Assembly (NCBI RefSeq): GCF_900113375.1
Contig: NZ_FOPC01000013.1
Span: 51,651-115,650 of the forward strand
Direction of reading: 5' to 3'
Source: Algoriphagus hitonicola
GTDB lineage: Bacteria; Bacteroidota; Bacteroidia; Cytophagales; Cyclobacteriaceae
DNA length: 64,000 nt
Shown: positions 17,290 to 26,180 of the stretch, one piece after another
How positions within the stretch are numbered: the first letter of the stretch is position 1
Layout: each line of letters begins with the position of its first letter
Program-made: the position numbers and the translations under genes
Notes under the pieces: model-generated
The model's input: the letters and a program-made list of their open reading frames with translations, nothing else
The model's database searches: none
Told to the model about the DNA's origin: nothing

Positions 17290-18699
17290 ATGAACCGATA
17301 CATTGATTTAATTCAACAGACTTTTGACTTTCCAACTAATGAATTCCATGTAGAGAATAATGAGTTATTTTTCAATGGAGTAAATCTCATGGAAATCATC
17401 CAAACCTACGGCACTCCTTTAAAACTCACATATTTGCCCAAAATCTCTGAAAGCATTCAGAACGCAAAATCTTATTTTAACAATGCGATTCAGACCCATA
17501 ATTATCAGGGCAAATACACTTATTGCTACTGTACCAAGTCCTCGCATTTTAGTTTTGTGCTGGACGAGGCATTGAAAAATGACATTCACATCGAGACCTC
17601 ATCGACTTTTGATATTCCTTTGGTGAGAAGTCTCTACGCCAAAGGCAAAATCACCAAGGATACCTACATCGTCTGCAATGGCTTCAAGCGGGAAAAGTAC
17701 AAGCAATACATCACCGAATTGCTAAATGACGGTTTTAAAAACTGTGTGCCGATTTTGGATAATTTGACAGAGATCGATTACTATCTGGAGCATGTGAAAG
17801 TGCCATTTCAGGTGGGAATCAGAATTGCAGCCGACGAGGAGCCTAAATTCGGTTTTTATACTTCGAGGTTGGGCGTGAGGTACAATGACATTCTCAGCCT
17901 GTATGAGGAAAAAATCAAAAACAACCCCCAAGTAAGCCTGAAAATGCTTCATTTTTTCATCAATTCAGGAATTCGCGATACGGCTTATTATTGGTCTGAA
18001 TTGACTCGCTTTATCCAGAAGTATGTGGATCTCAAAAAAATTGCTCCAAGTCTGGATACTATGGATATCGGTGGCGGTTGGCCGATCAAGACAAATGTGT
18101 TTTTTGACTATGACTACCAATATATGGCGGATCAGATTGTCAAAAATATCAAGTGGATGTGTGCCAAAAACAACACGACCGAACCACATATTTTCACTGA
18201 ATTTGGCAGCTACACGGTAGGAGAAAGCGGTGCAGTGCTCTATTCTGTTTTGGAAGAAAAGCTTCAAAACGACAAAGAGCTCTGGTATATGATCGATGGC
18301 TCGTTTATTACGCAGCTTCCGGATAGCTGGGGACTGAATCAGAAATACATCATGCTGGCCGTTAATAATTGGGATGAAGAATATCATAATATCTCCCTTG
18401 GAGGACTGACTTGTGACAGCATGGATTATTATAATTCGGAAGCTCATCAATTCAATATTTATCTTCCGAAGGTGGAAAAGGGAAAGACCCAATACATCGG
18501 ATTTTTTCATACGGGAGCCTATCAGGAATCTCTCGGAGGCTACGGGGGGATTCAGCACTGTCTGATTCCGGCACCCAAGCATGTATTGATCGATCGGGAT
18601 GAAAACGGCCAAGTCAAACACTGGCTTTTTGCCGCGGATCAAACGGAGGAGAGCATGCTCAAGGTTTTGGGATATAGGGAACAAGACCAAAATTTTTGA
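17290..18699 (+). CDS. speA: Arginine decarboxylase, fold-III PLP type
   Basis: Decarboxylates arginine to agmatine, the first step of the agmatine route to polyamines. The 469-residue protein is the short form found in Bacteroidota rather than the 630-residue proteobacterial SpeA. PLP-domain landmarks are YGTPLKLTYLPK, the Schiff-base Lys K83 in YCYCTKSSHF, HFFINSG, and DIGGGWPI near residue 258. The C-terminal beta-domain carries LGGLTCDSMD, the CDS-type catalytic Cys motif, and ends GYREQDQNF. I start at ATG 17290 (MNRYIDLIQQTF); the 25 extra residues upstream overlap the likely promoter. It could also act on other basic amino acids, but arginine is the usual substrate. Confidence 0.88.
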   Translation: MNRYIDLIQQTFDFPTNEFHVENNELFFNGVNLMEIIQTYGTPLKLTYLPKISESIQNAKSYFNNAIQTHNYQGKYTYCYCTKSSHFSFVLDEALKNDIHIETSSTFDIPLVRSLYAKGKITKDTYIVCNGFKREKYKQYITELLNDGFKNCVPILDNLTEIDYYLEHVKVPFQVGIRIAADEEPKFGFYTSRLGVRYNDILSLYEEKIKNNPQVSLKMLHFFINSGIRDTAYYWSELTRFIQKYVDLKKIAPSLDTMDIGGGWPIKTNVFFDYDYQYMADQIVKNIKWMCAKNNTTEPHIFTEFGSYTVGESGAVLYSVLEEKLQNDKELWYMIDGSFITQLPDSWGLNQKYIMLAVNNWDEEYHNISLGGLTCDSMDYYNSEAHQFNIYLPKVEKGKTQYIGFFHTGAYQESLGGYGGIQHCLIPAPKHVLIDRDENGQVKHWLFAADQTEESMLKVLGYREQDQNF

Positions 18700-18707
18700 G
18701 CTTGGGT

Positions 18708-18746
18708 CAGTTTTTAATGAAAATTAAGTTTAAAATTTAAAAACTG
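18708..18746. repeat. AT-rich inverted repeat after speA
   Basis: CAGTTTTTAA (18708-18717) and TTAAAAACTG (18737-18746) form a perfect 10-base inverted repeat with a 19-base loop just after the speA stop. It could be a weak transcription end signal; the stem is poor in G and C and no U tract follows. Confidence 0.4.
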
Positions 18747-18903
18747 TCAATTCCTTCCATCAAAGAAGAATCTATGGAAAAAATCCATGAGTGGAATGGT
18801 TTGAAAAAAATCAATCGATTTCGTGAAACAGATTCTTTTTCAGTCCATTCACCCGATTTTCTGCCAATTCTTATTTGGCAAGTATTTTGGTAACTTCAAT
18901 CTT

Positions 18904-20871
18904 ATGAAACAGTTTTTATTCCTCTTTGCACTTGTGCTTTTCAGCAGTTTGAATCTGTATGGCCAAGAAACAAAAAATTACAAAGGAGGATATACCTTTA
19001 ATAATCTTCGCGGAATAGGAGATTTTTACTATTACCTGGAAGAAGAGAATGAGGCTATTTTAGATGGTGAATTTAACTTTGAGTATAAAAAACTCGACAG
19101 TTTGACTCGATCCAGCTTTCTCAAGCTCAGTGTAGATGGATATTTTAAGTCTTATGAAAAAGATAAGAACTGGGTTTACAAAAAATCTGAGCATAAAATT
19201 GAAATTGAAGACATACAAGATCGGGAGATCATCGCCGAACTGGAAAGCAAAATCATCGATCTGAATGCCGAATACGCTGAAGGAAATCTTCAGGGGACCT
19301 GGGATTATTACGAAAATAGATGGTTAGGGGAGGAATCCACCGAGATTTTTAAGGCTGAGGATTTAGTTTTCGAAGCGGATAAACTGACCGGGGAAGTCCG
19401 GTTCGAAAGTGCGGATGGAACAAATTCCTATCAGATTTTTGGGCAAGTCAATGATGAAGGTTTGATGAATGGGAATTGGGACTTTTTCTATACTTCAGAT
19501 CAAATTTCGATTCACGAAACCCGGCGATACGAAAGTGGCTTTCTGATTGGCCTGTCCAAAGTCAATAGTCTCACTAATGAAAATATAGATGAAGTCGTCT
19601 TCTATAATGCAATCGAAAAGCTGGATTCCCTGAATCAGGGATTTGAAGTCGATTATTCGGTTTCGGAGGAATTTTTTGGATTGACCTTCAATGATGGATT
19701 TTCTGAGGAAAGCGAGGAATATCAGGGACAATATCGAGGAACTTACCTGCTGGAGGATGCCCTGATTCGGATTTTGCAGTTTGAGCAAGATAATTTTATC
19801 CAAGATGGCAAATTGATCAAATCGCCTATTTCGACCCGAAGATTTGCTTACGAAATCAGCGAAGACGATGAGGAGCGATACGAAGATGCAATCGGAATTT
19901 TTGATGAATTACAGCGAGAGGCAAGCCAAAAGAGTCGCTTGGACTTTTTGATGCTCAATCAAAATACCGCCGATTCACTATCCTATAGCATGGCGTATTT
20001 TGACTATTTGACAAATAAACTCAACAAGTTTGAACGGGTTATTGACTTATTAAAGAGTGAGAATATTCGCTTTTTTGATCCGAGTAATTATCTCCGAGAC
20101 GGATTGGACTTCCTTAAAGAATCGGAAAGCATCGAATATACTTATAGAGGAGAAGTAAAAACCAAAGAACTCGATTTCTCAAAAGTGGAGAAAGCGAATA
20201 TGCTTGGAGAAGACTTACTCAATTACCTCAATCAGGAATTAGCCTATTTCAAGGAAATAGAACGATATGTCGGAAGACAGCAACAGGATTTTCGTCAGGA
20301 CAAGGACCTCGAAGCGATCGAATCGAGGATTTTGAGTGAAAAAGGCTTAATCGATAGTCTGCGAAAATCGCTTACTATAGAAAATGAAACCCATCGAAGT
20401 TTGGTACAGGCATTTTATGAAAACCTGGCTGTCGATCAATACCAATTCTTATTGGACGAGTACAACCAAACTGAGGACTTTCTGGATAAAGCAAGCGCAG
20501 GAGATGAAATCATCGAATTGCTTGAATTTGTGCTTTCCCGACTTCCCGAACTGAATCAATACGCAGGTTTGGGACAGCATCTTCAGCAGGATTTCACGGA
20601 GAAAACGCTCGATCCCTTTACCTTTGAGACTGAATTTGAAGTGCTTAGACAAGCCACTCTGGTACAGGCAGCCCAGCGAATCATCAATCATGAATTGCAG
20701 GAAATCAAAGAAACTAAAGATTTTGAAGTGGTCAGAGCGCGATTCCTTACACTCGAATCCCTCGAAAACCGACTAATGGAGCTGAAAGGTAGAAACACCA
20801 AGCGATTGGAACGAAATCTCAACCAAGCCGGATCCGATATTAACCAACTTAAAAAATTGCTATCACTGTGA
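18904..20871 (+). CDS. Exported protein of unknown function with helical C-terminal half
   Basis: I do not recognise this 655-residue protein. It starts with a clear signal peptide at ATG 18904 (MKQFLFLFALVLFSSLNLYGQE); the 27 codons upstream are hydrophobic by chance and run through the leader. Residues 25-220 are beta-rich with MORN-like phrases (QGTWDYYENRWLGEES, NGNWDFFYTSDQ). From about residue 330 it is highly charged and helical, probably coiled coil (RILSEKGLIDSLRKSLTIENE, RLMELKGRNTKRLERNLNQAG). It overlaps the DUF2490 gene by four bases (GTGA), so the two should be made together and may work as a periplasmic-outer-membrane pair. Confidence 0.75.
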   Translation: MKQFLFLFALVLFSSLNLYGQETKNYKGGYTFNNLRGIGDFYYYLEEENEAILDGEFNFEYKKLDSLTRSSFLKLSVDGYFKSYEKDKNWVYKKSEHKIEIEDIQDREIIAELESKIIDLNAEYAEGNLQGTWDYYENRWLGEESTEIFKAEDLVFEADKLTGEVRFESADGTNSYQIFGQVNDEGLMNGNWDFFYTSDQISIHETRRYESGFLIGLSKVNSLTNENIDEVVFYNAIEKLDSLNQGFEVDYSVSEEFFGLTFNDGFSEESEEYQGQYRGTYLLEDALIRILQFEQDNFIQDGKLIKSPISTRRFAYEISEDDEERYEDAIGIFDELQREASQKSRLDFLMLNQNTADSLSYSMAYFDYLTNKLNKFERVIDLLKSENIRFFDPSNYLRDGLDFLKESESIEYTYRGEVKTKELDFSKVEKANMLGEDLLNYLNQELAYFKEIERYVGRQQQDFRQDKDLEAIESRILSEKGLIDSLRKSLTIENETHRSLVQAFYENLAVDQYQFLLDEYNQTEDFLDKASAGDEIIELLEFVLSRLPELNQYAGLGQHLQQDFTEKTLDPFTFETEFEVLRQATLVQAAQRIINHELQEIKETKDFEVVRARFLTLESLENRLMELKGRNTKRLERNLNQAGSDINQLKKLLSL

Positions 20872-21710
20872 GATTGCATAAACTAACGATACCTCAGGCA
20901 GGAATTACTTTTCTTCTGACTGCCGCATTTACGCTTCTTTTTGGAGTTGGTTTTGCCCAAAGTCAAAGCAAAGAGGATGAACCGGAACAGCGAAATACTT
21001 CGCGAAGATCTGAACTGTGGAATGGCTTATATACCAAATACCGAGTGGGAGAAAAGCTGTATTACTATGGAGAATATCATGTGCGAACACGTGATCAGCT
21101 GATTCAGAATATGGCGCAGATTTATCTCCGGTTTGGGATGAGTTATATCATTAACAAAAACCTGGAGATCACCGGTGGAATCGCGACTCCATTTTATTGG
21201 GCGACTCCTGATTACAAAAATCAGGAAAAACCCTATGACAAAGTTGTCAATCAGTTTCGATTTTGGCAGCAGGCCCTTTTTATTCAATCGATGGGACGGG
21301 CAAAAGTTTATCATCAAATCCGTACCGAACAGCGCTGGAGAAGAGATAATTACGTCGGTTCGCCGTTTGAGCTGACTTGGAGATGGCGCTATAAAATCGC
21401 CACCTACATCCCGATCAATTCTCCAAAATTGCAGCAGGGAACTTATTTTGCTTCGTTATATAATGAGCTGTTTATCCAAACCGGAAAACCGGTCATCCGA
21501 AACCCTTTTGAAGATAACCGGACCTTTGTCGGGATCGGTTATATTTTGAATGAAAAAGTGCAGTTTCAGGCAGGGTATGCGAAGAGTTTTCAGCAGCGGG
21601 ATTCGGGAATCGATTATGCCAATCGAGATTTAATCCGTTTTTCGGTGTATCACAATCTCGACTTCACCAAGCGAAAAACTCCTCCGGTAGAATTCCAGCC
21701 TGTTTTCTAA
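20868..21710 (+). CDS. DUF2490 family outer-membrane-type protein
   Basis: Exported protein of 280 residues with a signal peptide (hydrophobic stretch TFLLTAAFTLLFGVGFAQ). The body alternates hydrophobic and polar residues with aromatic girdles (LWNGLYTKYRVGEKLYYYGEY, RFGMSYIINKNLEITGG, HQIRTEQRWRR, VGIGYILNEKVQFQAGYAKSF), the picture of an outer-membrane beta-barrel and of the DUF2490 family, whose function is unknown. The start is GTG at 20868, inside the GTGA overlap with the stop of the preceding gene, which implies translational coupling. Confidence 0.8.
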   Translation: MRLHKLTIPQAGITFLLTAAFTLLFGVGFAQSQSKEDEPEQRNTSRRSELWNGLYTKYRVGEKLYYYGEYHVRTRDQLIQNMAQIYLRFGMSYIINKNLEITGGIATPFYWATPDYKNQEKPYDKVVNQFRFWQQALFIQSMGRAKVYHQIRTEQRWRRDNYVGSPFELTWRWRYKIATYIPINSPKLQQGTYFASLYNELFIQTGKPVIRNPFEDNRTFVGIGYILNEKVQFQAGYAKSFQQRDSGIDYANRDLIRFSVYHNLDFTKRKTPPVEFQPVF

Positions 21711-21711
21711 C

Positions 21712-22071
21712 TTAGAGGAGGTAAGGAATATAGATCAGACAAGCGATCAAGATTGCGGTAAAAACAGCGAATGCAACTGCTCCCGAACTAATATCCTTGA
21801 TCAATCCGATTTTTCCGTTGTAATCAGGATGGATAAAATCACAGACTTTTTCGACAGCCGTATTTAGACTCTCTATCGCAAGCACAAATCCGATCGCGAG
21901 GATTTGGAGTGCCCATTCCATCCGATTGATTTCCAAATAAAATCCCAAGATCGTAAATCCGAGCGCAAAAATAGACTGGGTGATAATGGAGTTTTCGTTT
22001 CGGATCAACCAAAAAAAGCCTTTCAAAGCAAAGTAGATACTTTTGATTCGGCCCAGAATGAAATTTGACAT
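21712..22071 (-). CDS. dgkA: Diacylglycerol kinase, DgkA/UdpK type
   Basis: Small membrane kinase (119 residues) that phosphorylates diacylglycerol or undecaprenol. Three membrane helices are predicted (about 25-43, 48-65, 93-115). The family signature is AIESLNTAVEKVCDFIHPDYN near residue 62, with the catalytic Glu and the Asn-Thr pair, followed by IGLIKDISSGAVAFAV with the Lys-Asp typical for DgkA. The ATG at 22071 is preferred to a TTG six codons upstream. It ends one base away from the convergent DUF2490 gene. Gram-positive UdpK prefers undecaprenol; which lipid is used here cannot be told from the sequence. Confidence 0.92.
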   Translation of the reverse strand: MSNFILGRIKSIYFALKGFFWLIRNENSIITQSIFALGFTILGFYLEINRMEWALQILAIGFVLAIESLNTAVEKVCDFIHPDYNGKIGLIKDISSGAVAFAVFTAILIACLIYIPYLL

Positions 22072-22188
22072 GGGATAATTTTTTGTCAAAAATAGAAAGA
22101 AACGCCTTTTACGAAAGCAATAAAAAAATCTCCGTTCCTTAAATGAGAAAAGGAGACTGACCCAAGTTAACTCGTAAGCTAGCCTATT

Positions 22189-23307
22189 TTATTTTTTGTC
22201 AAAAGAACCCTCGCAGTGATCGATTATTTTTCCATCAAGACTCAGGTAACTGCCCATGGCATCAGCGGTCATGCAGGAATGTACCGGTAAAATCCCAAGG
22301 AGTTCACCTATTTTTGCGGTTTTCATCAAGGAATCGGAGGCTTTGATGATTCCGTGTTCCTGCGATATGCTTTTCAAGTAGGACCTGTTTTGAATTTCAG
22401 GGATTTCCCAACCATTTTCGTTGAGGTAAACTACCTCACCAAAATTAGAAGATCCATCCTCCTCCTTGAGGACATCTTTGGCCAGGTGGACGCCACCTCC
22501 GTGGACCAAAATTTCATTTCTTTCCCGATTGATATCCACGATTGGTACAGCTAGCGCCACGGCAATATCAGATTTGAAACAGCCCCCCAATTTCTCCTGC
22601 ATCAAATCATAAAAGACAAAATTACCGGGTCCCATTTCATCGATATCGCCAAAATCCTCCATGACCGCACAGCCTGGCGTATCACCGGTTCGGGTCAAGA
22701 GCTCGGGATATTCCGTTCGATATTTGTTTTTGAGCATGTCTAAGGCATTTCGGGTTTGCTCATAGAGTTCGGGAATATCAGGCATGTAATATGAATGTCC
22801 GGCATGAAGGTAAAAGCCCTTAAAATTGAGTTTGGGTGACTTTTTGGCAATGAGTAATATCTCCTCGATCAGTCCAAAATCAGAAACCGAAACTCCGGTT
22901 CGACCGTATCCGGCATCTATTTCAATAAAAAATCCAACGGGAACCGTCAGTTCATCGACCAATCGCTGAGCTGTTACCGGATTGATGACCTGCAGAGAAA
23001 TGGATTGTGTAGCTGCAATTTTATTCAATCTTGGAATTTCCCGGATGTTGAAAGGAAAGGCGATATGAATATTTTTCCAGCCTTGGCCGCTGAGGTATTC
23101 GGCCATTTTGATCGAGGAGGCCGATATTTCGGTAATTCCATAGTCTTTAGCCCATTCACCTATTATTCGAGACTGAGCGGTTTTCCAATGAGGTGCGAGA
23201 TTTAATCCGTGGCGCTCAGCTTTGTCTGCCATACGCTTGATATTTGCTCTGCAGATTTTTTCGCTGATAAGTAAAGTGGGGGAACTGATGGATGAGAGAT
23301 ATGACAT
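22189..23307 (-). CDS. D-threonine aldolase / D-serine dehydratase-like PLP enzyme
   Basis: Fold-III PLP enzyme (372 residues) of the DSD1/low-specificity D-threonine aldolase group, which cleaves or dehydrates D-hydroxy-amino acids. The PLP lysine is in LAPHWKTAQSRII near residue 42. The C-terminal beta-domain has a metal site of the DSD1 type, HSCMTADAMG near residue 346 (His and Cys), and an LVHGGGVHLAKD loop. It is transcribed alone toward dgkA. The D-amino-acid substrate is not determined; turnover of D-amino acids from peptidoglycan or media is possible. Confidence 0.83.
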   Translation of the reverse strand: MSYLSSISSPTLLISEKICRANIKRMADKAERHGLNLAPHWKTAQSRIIGEWAKDYGITEISASSIKMAEYLSGQGWKNIHIAFPFNIREIPRLNKIAATQSISLQVINPVTAQRLVDELTVPVGFFIEIDAGYGRTGVSVSDFGLIEEILLIAKKSPKLNFKGFYLHAGHSYYMPDIPELYEQTRNALDMLKNKYRTEYPELLTRTGDTPGCAVMEDFGDIDEMGPGNFVFYDLMQEKLGGCFKSDIAVALAVPIVDINRERNEILVHGGGVHLAKDVLKEEDGSSNFGEVVYLNENGWEIPEIQNRSYLKSISQEHGIIKASDSLMKTAKIGELLGILPVHSCMTADAMGSYLSLDGKIIDHCEGSFDKK

Positions 23308-23518
23308 GAGTTAGAAGTCTGGATTTTTGGTTTGAATTTTAAAAATAAGGAAATCTTAGGACCGGAAAATGAATTAAGGGCTTAACTTCCCGTATCAGCT
23401 GATTGAATTTTTATAATCTTCTCAGAATCTTATGATTTTAATCACTGAAACTGTTGATTTCTACGCTCCACTTTTTGAAGGAAAATATCAATCTTTCATT
23501 ATAAAATTTTAAGCAGCT

Positions 23519-24286
23519 ATGGTTTTCAAAATCCAAGGTCCATTCTTCACCGAGATCGGAGAAATAGCCCGATTTACGAGTCGATTTTTCCGAGAGGTCA
23601 TTAAGCCTAAGCAGGAATGGGAGGAGTTTATCAATCAATGTTACTGGATAGGATACAAATCGCTGACCTTGGTGGGTATTACCGCATTTATCATGGGCTT
23701 GGTTTTGACGATTCAGTCCCGCCCCACTTTGGTCGAATTTGGTGCAGCCTCACTTTTGCCCGCTATGGTTTCCGTTTCCTTGGTGCGGGAAATTTCACCG
23801 GTGATTACAGCATTGATTTGTGCCGGAAAGATCGGTTCGGGAATGGGTGCGGAACTGGGCTCAATGCGTGTCACGGAGCAGATTGACGCCATGGAGGTTT
23901 CCGGTACCAATCCATTTAAATATTTGGTTGTCACCCGCGTATTGGCCAGCACCTTGATGGTTCCTGTTTTGTCAAGTCTCGCCATTGCGATTTCTATCTA
24001 TGGAGGTTATTTGGGAGTGAATATCAAGGGTGAGGTGAGTTGGTCACTATATTGGTTTCAAGCCTACGATGCGCTGAGTTATGGTGATTTTATCCCTGCA
24101 TTTATCAAAACTTTCTTTTTTGGTTTTGCCATCGGAATCGTCGGGTCCTACAAAGGTTATACTTCCAAAAAAGGAACTGAAGGGGTGGGACGATCAGCCA
24201 CCACGGCGGTGATTGTGGCTTCGCTGATGGTCTTTTTGATTGATTTGCTGGCGGTGCAATTGATGGATTTATTGGGCCTGACTTGA
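23519..24286 (+). CDS. mlaE: MCE-type ABC transporter permease
   Basis: Inner-membrane permease (255 residues) of a phospholipid transporter. It has the MlaE fold: an amphipathic interfacial N-terminus (PFFTEIGEIARFTSRFFREV) and five hydrophobic helices, with the family signature VREISPVITALICAGKIGSGMGAELGSMRVTEQIDAMEVSG around residues 92-130, quoted here by its parts VREISPVITALI and GMGAELGSMRVTEQIDAME. It is the first gene of a three-gene unit with the ATPase one base downstream and the MCE protein after that. In Escherichia coli the complex keeps outer-membrane lipid asymmetry; the direction of transport here is not known. Confidence 0.95.
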   Translation: MVFKIQGPFFTEIGEIARFTSRFFREVIKPKQEWEEFINQCYWIGYKSLTLVGITAFIMGLVLTIQSRPTLVEFGAASLLPAMVSVSLVREISPVITALICAGKIGSGMGAELGSMRVTEQIDAMEVSGTNPFKYLVVTRVLASTLMVPVLSSLAIAISIYGGYLGVNIKGEVSWSLYWFQAYDALSYGDFIPAFIKTFFFGFAIGIVGSYKGYTSKKGTEGVGRSATTAVIVASLMVFLIDLLAVQLMDLLGLT

Positions 24287-24287
24287 T

Positions 24288-25028
24288 ATGGAAAGAGCTG
24301 CATCAATTATTAAAGTCGAACACATCAGCAAGGCCTTTGGGAGCAATGTCGTGCTGAATGATTTTTCCATGGAATTGTTGCCGGGGGAGAATTTGGTGAT
24401 TCTGGGAAAGTCTGGATCTGGCAAGTCCGTATTGATCAAATGCATCATCAATTTGATTGAACCCGATTCAGGTCTTATCACCGTATTGGGAAAAAATATC
24501 AATCAACTGGACCAAGATGAAATGGATGATTTAAGAGCGGATATTGGTTTTTTATTTCAGAGTAACGCACTCTACGATTCGATGACTGTGAGGCAAAATC
24601 TTGAATTTCCCTTACGTAGGCACTGGACTCTTGAGCAAAGAGTGAGAGATGCCAAAACTGCTATTTTGGAAGCCTTGGAAGATGTGGGATTAGCCCATAC
24701 CATAGACATGATGCCGGCCGAGCTTTCCGGTGGAATGCGAAAGCGAATTGCTTTAGCGAGAACTTTGATTTTGAAGCCCAAAGTAATCCTCTATGATGAA
24801 CCAACCACTGGACTTGACCCGATTACTGCACGAGAAATAAGCAATCTGATCGTCAAAATCCAGCAAAAATATCAAACTGCCTCGGTGATTATTTCCCATG
24901 ACATGAATTGTATCCGAATTACTTCAAACCGAGTCATCATGCTGATTGATGGGAAAAATTATGCCAGTGATACATTAGAAAATTTACGTAATAACCCCGA
25001 TCCAAAAATCCGGGAATTCTTTGACTGA
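24288..25028 (+). CDS. mlaF: MCE-type ABC transporter ATPase
   Basis: Cytoplasmic ATPase subunit (246 residues). Walker A is LGKSGSGKSVLI near residue 40, the Q-loop is FLFQSNALYDSMTV, the signature motif is LSGGMRKRIALARTL near residue 145, Walker B is VILYDEPTTGLDPI, and the H-loop is IISHDMN. The LSGGM variant of the signature is normal for MlaF-type ATPases. It sits between the permease and the MCE subunit with spacing of one and two bases, so the three are translated as one operon. Confidence 0.95.
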   Translation: MERAASIIKVEHISKAFGSNVVLNDFSMELLPGENLVILGKSGSGKSVLIKCIINLIEPDSGLITVLGKNINQLDQDEMDDLRADIGFLFQSNALYDSMTVRQNLEFPLRRHWTLEQRVRDAKTAILEALEDVGLAHTIDMMPAELSGGMRKRIALARTLILKPKVILYDEPTTGLDPITAREISNLIVKIQQKYQTASVIISHDMNCIRITSNRVIMLIDGKNYASDTLENLRNNPDPKIREFFD

Positions 25029-25030
25029 TT

Positions 25031-25999
25031 ATGAAAAAGGAAAAACAAATAGCGAATGCAAAGTTGGGCTTTATGGTCTTGGCGGGATTGATATTTCTGG
25101 TATTCTCGCTTTATATGATCGGGAGAAATCAAAATATCTTCGGGACTTCTTTTCGACTATATGCTGACATCGAAAATATCAATGGATTGCTTCCGGGAAA
25201 CAATGTGCGCTTTCGGGGTATGGACGTGGGAACCGTGAGTGGGATAGAAATGCTGGACGATCAAACCATCCGGGTAGAGTTGCTTATTCATAAATCCAAG
25301 CAGCAATTTATCGGAAAAAATTATGAAGTGGCAATCAGTACCGATGGATTGATGGGAAATAAAGTCCTTCAAGTTTTAGTCATAGCGGGAGATTTTGTTC
25401 AAGTAGAAGAAGGGGATGTGCTTCAAGCAAGCTTGGTCTCAGGTACTGACGAAATCCTCGAAAGGCTCGATAAATCGGGTGAATATCTGGAGAAATCACT
25501 GATTAATATTGCTTCGATTACAGAGAAGCTCAATGAAAATAATTTGTTATGGGATCTTCTTGCCGATGAGGAGCTGACTTTAGCGATCAAAACAACTATC
25601 TCTGAATTTAGAGCAGCTGGATCTGCGGCAAAAAATATGACGCTGGCTGGCCAAGAAATGATGACCAATCTCGAAGAAGGCGAAGGGTTGGTCAATTCAC
25701 TTTTTACCGATACTACGATGGTTTCTTCTTTTGAGGAGTCCATGGAGTCGCTGGTCAAAAGCACAGCCAAAGCAGAGGAGCTTTTGGAAAGCCTGACAAC
25801 CATCAGTCATCATCTTGAGGAGGGAAAAGGAACCGCGGGGATGCTGCTGAATGATACTACTTTTCAGGAAAATGTCTCCCAAATGATGCTGGAACTAAAA
25901 GAAAGTTCGGAAAAGCTTAATGAAAACCTAGAAGCGATGCGGAGTAATTTTCTTTTTCGAAGGTATTTCAAAAAACAGGAAAAGGAATCTGATAATTAA
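25031..25999 (+). CDS. mlaD: MlaD/MCE-domain substrate-binding protein
   Basis: Periplasmic lipid-shuttling subunit (322 residues) held by one N-terminal membrane helix (about residues 13-33, LGFMVLAGLIFLVFSLYMIG). The MCE domain covers about residues 38-120 (LYADIENINGLLPGNNVRFRG, VGTVSGIEMLDDQTIRVELL, GLMGNKVLQVLV). The long C-terminal part is helical with heptad-like Leu/Glu (LDKSGEYLEKSLINIASI, SMESLVKSTAKAEELLESL), which in this family forms a hexameric helical barrel. It is longer than Escherichia coli MlaD (183 residues), as usual in Bacteroidota. Confidence 0.95.
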   Translation: MKKEKQIANAKLGFMVLAGLIFLVFSLYMIGRNQNIFGTSFRLYADIENINGLLPGNNVRFRGMDVGTVSGIEMLDDQTIRVELLIHKSKQQFIGKNYEVAISTDGLMGNKVLQVLVIAGDFVQVEEGDVLQASLVSGTDEILERLDKSGEYLEKSLINIASITEKLNENNLLWDLLADEELTLAIKTTISEFRAAGSAAKNMTLAGQEMMTNLEEGEGLVNSLFTDTTMVSSFEESMESLVKSTAKAEELLESLTTISHHLEEGKGTAGMLLNDTTFQENVSQMMLELKESSEKLNENLEAMRSNFLFRRYFKKQEKESDN

Positions 26000-26180
26000 A
26001 CTGGTAAGCCGTGAATCTTTGGAATAATTCTCATCTCGCAGAAGCACTCAGACGCAATTGGGATTTTACTGCAAGAAGTGCGCATAAGCCCATCATTTCT
26101 ACTAATTTTGAGTCCCGATGAAAAAGGCGCATTTTTGTGCCTCAATTCGCTAATTCAATCATTCGTTTGCAATAATCTTC

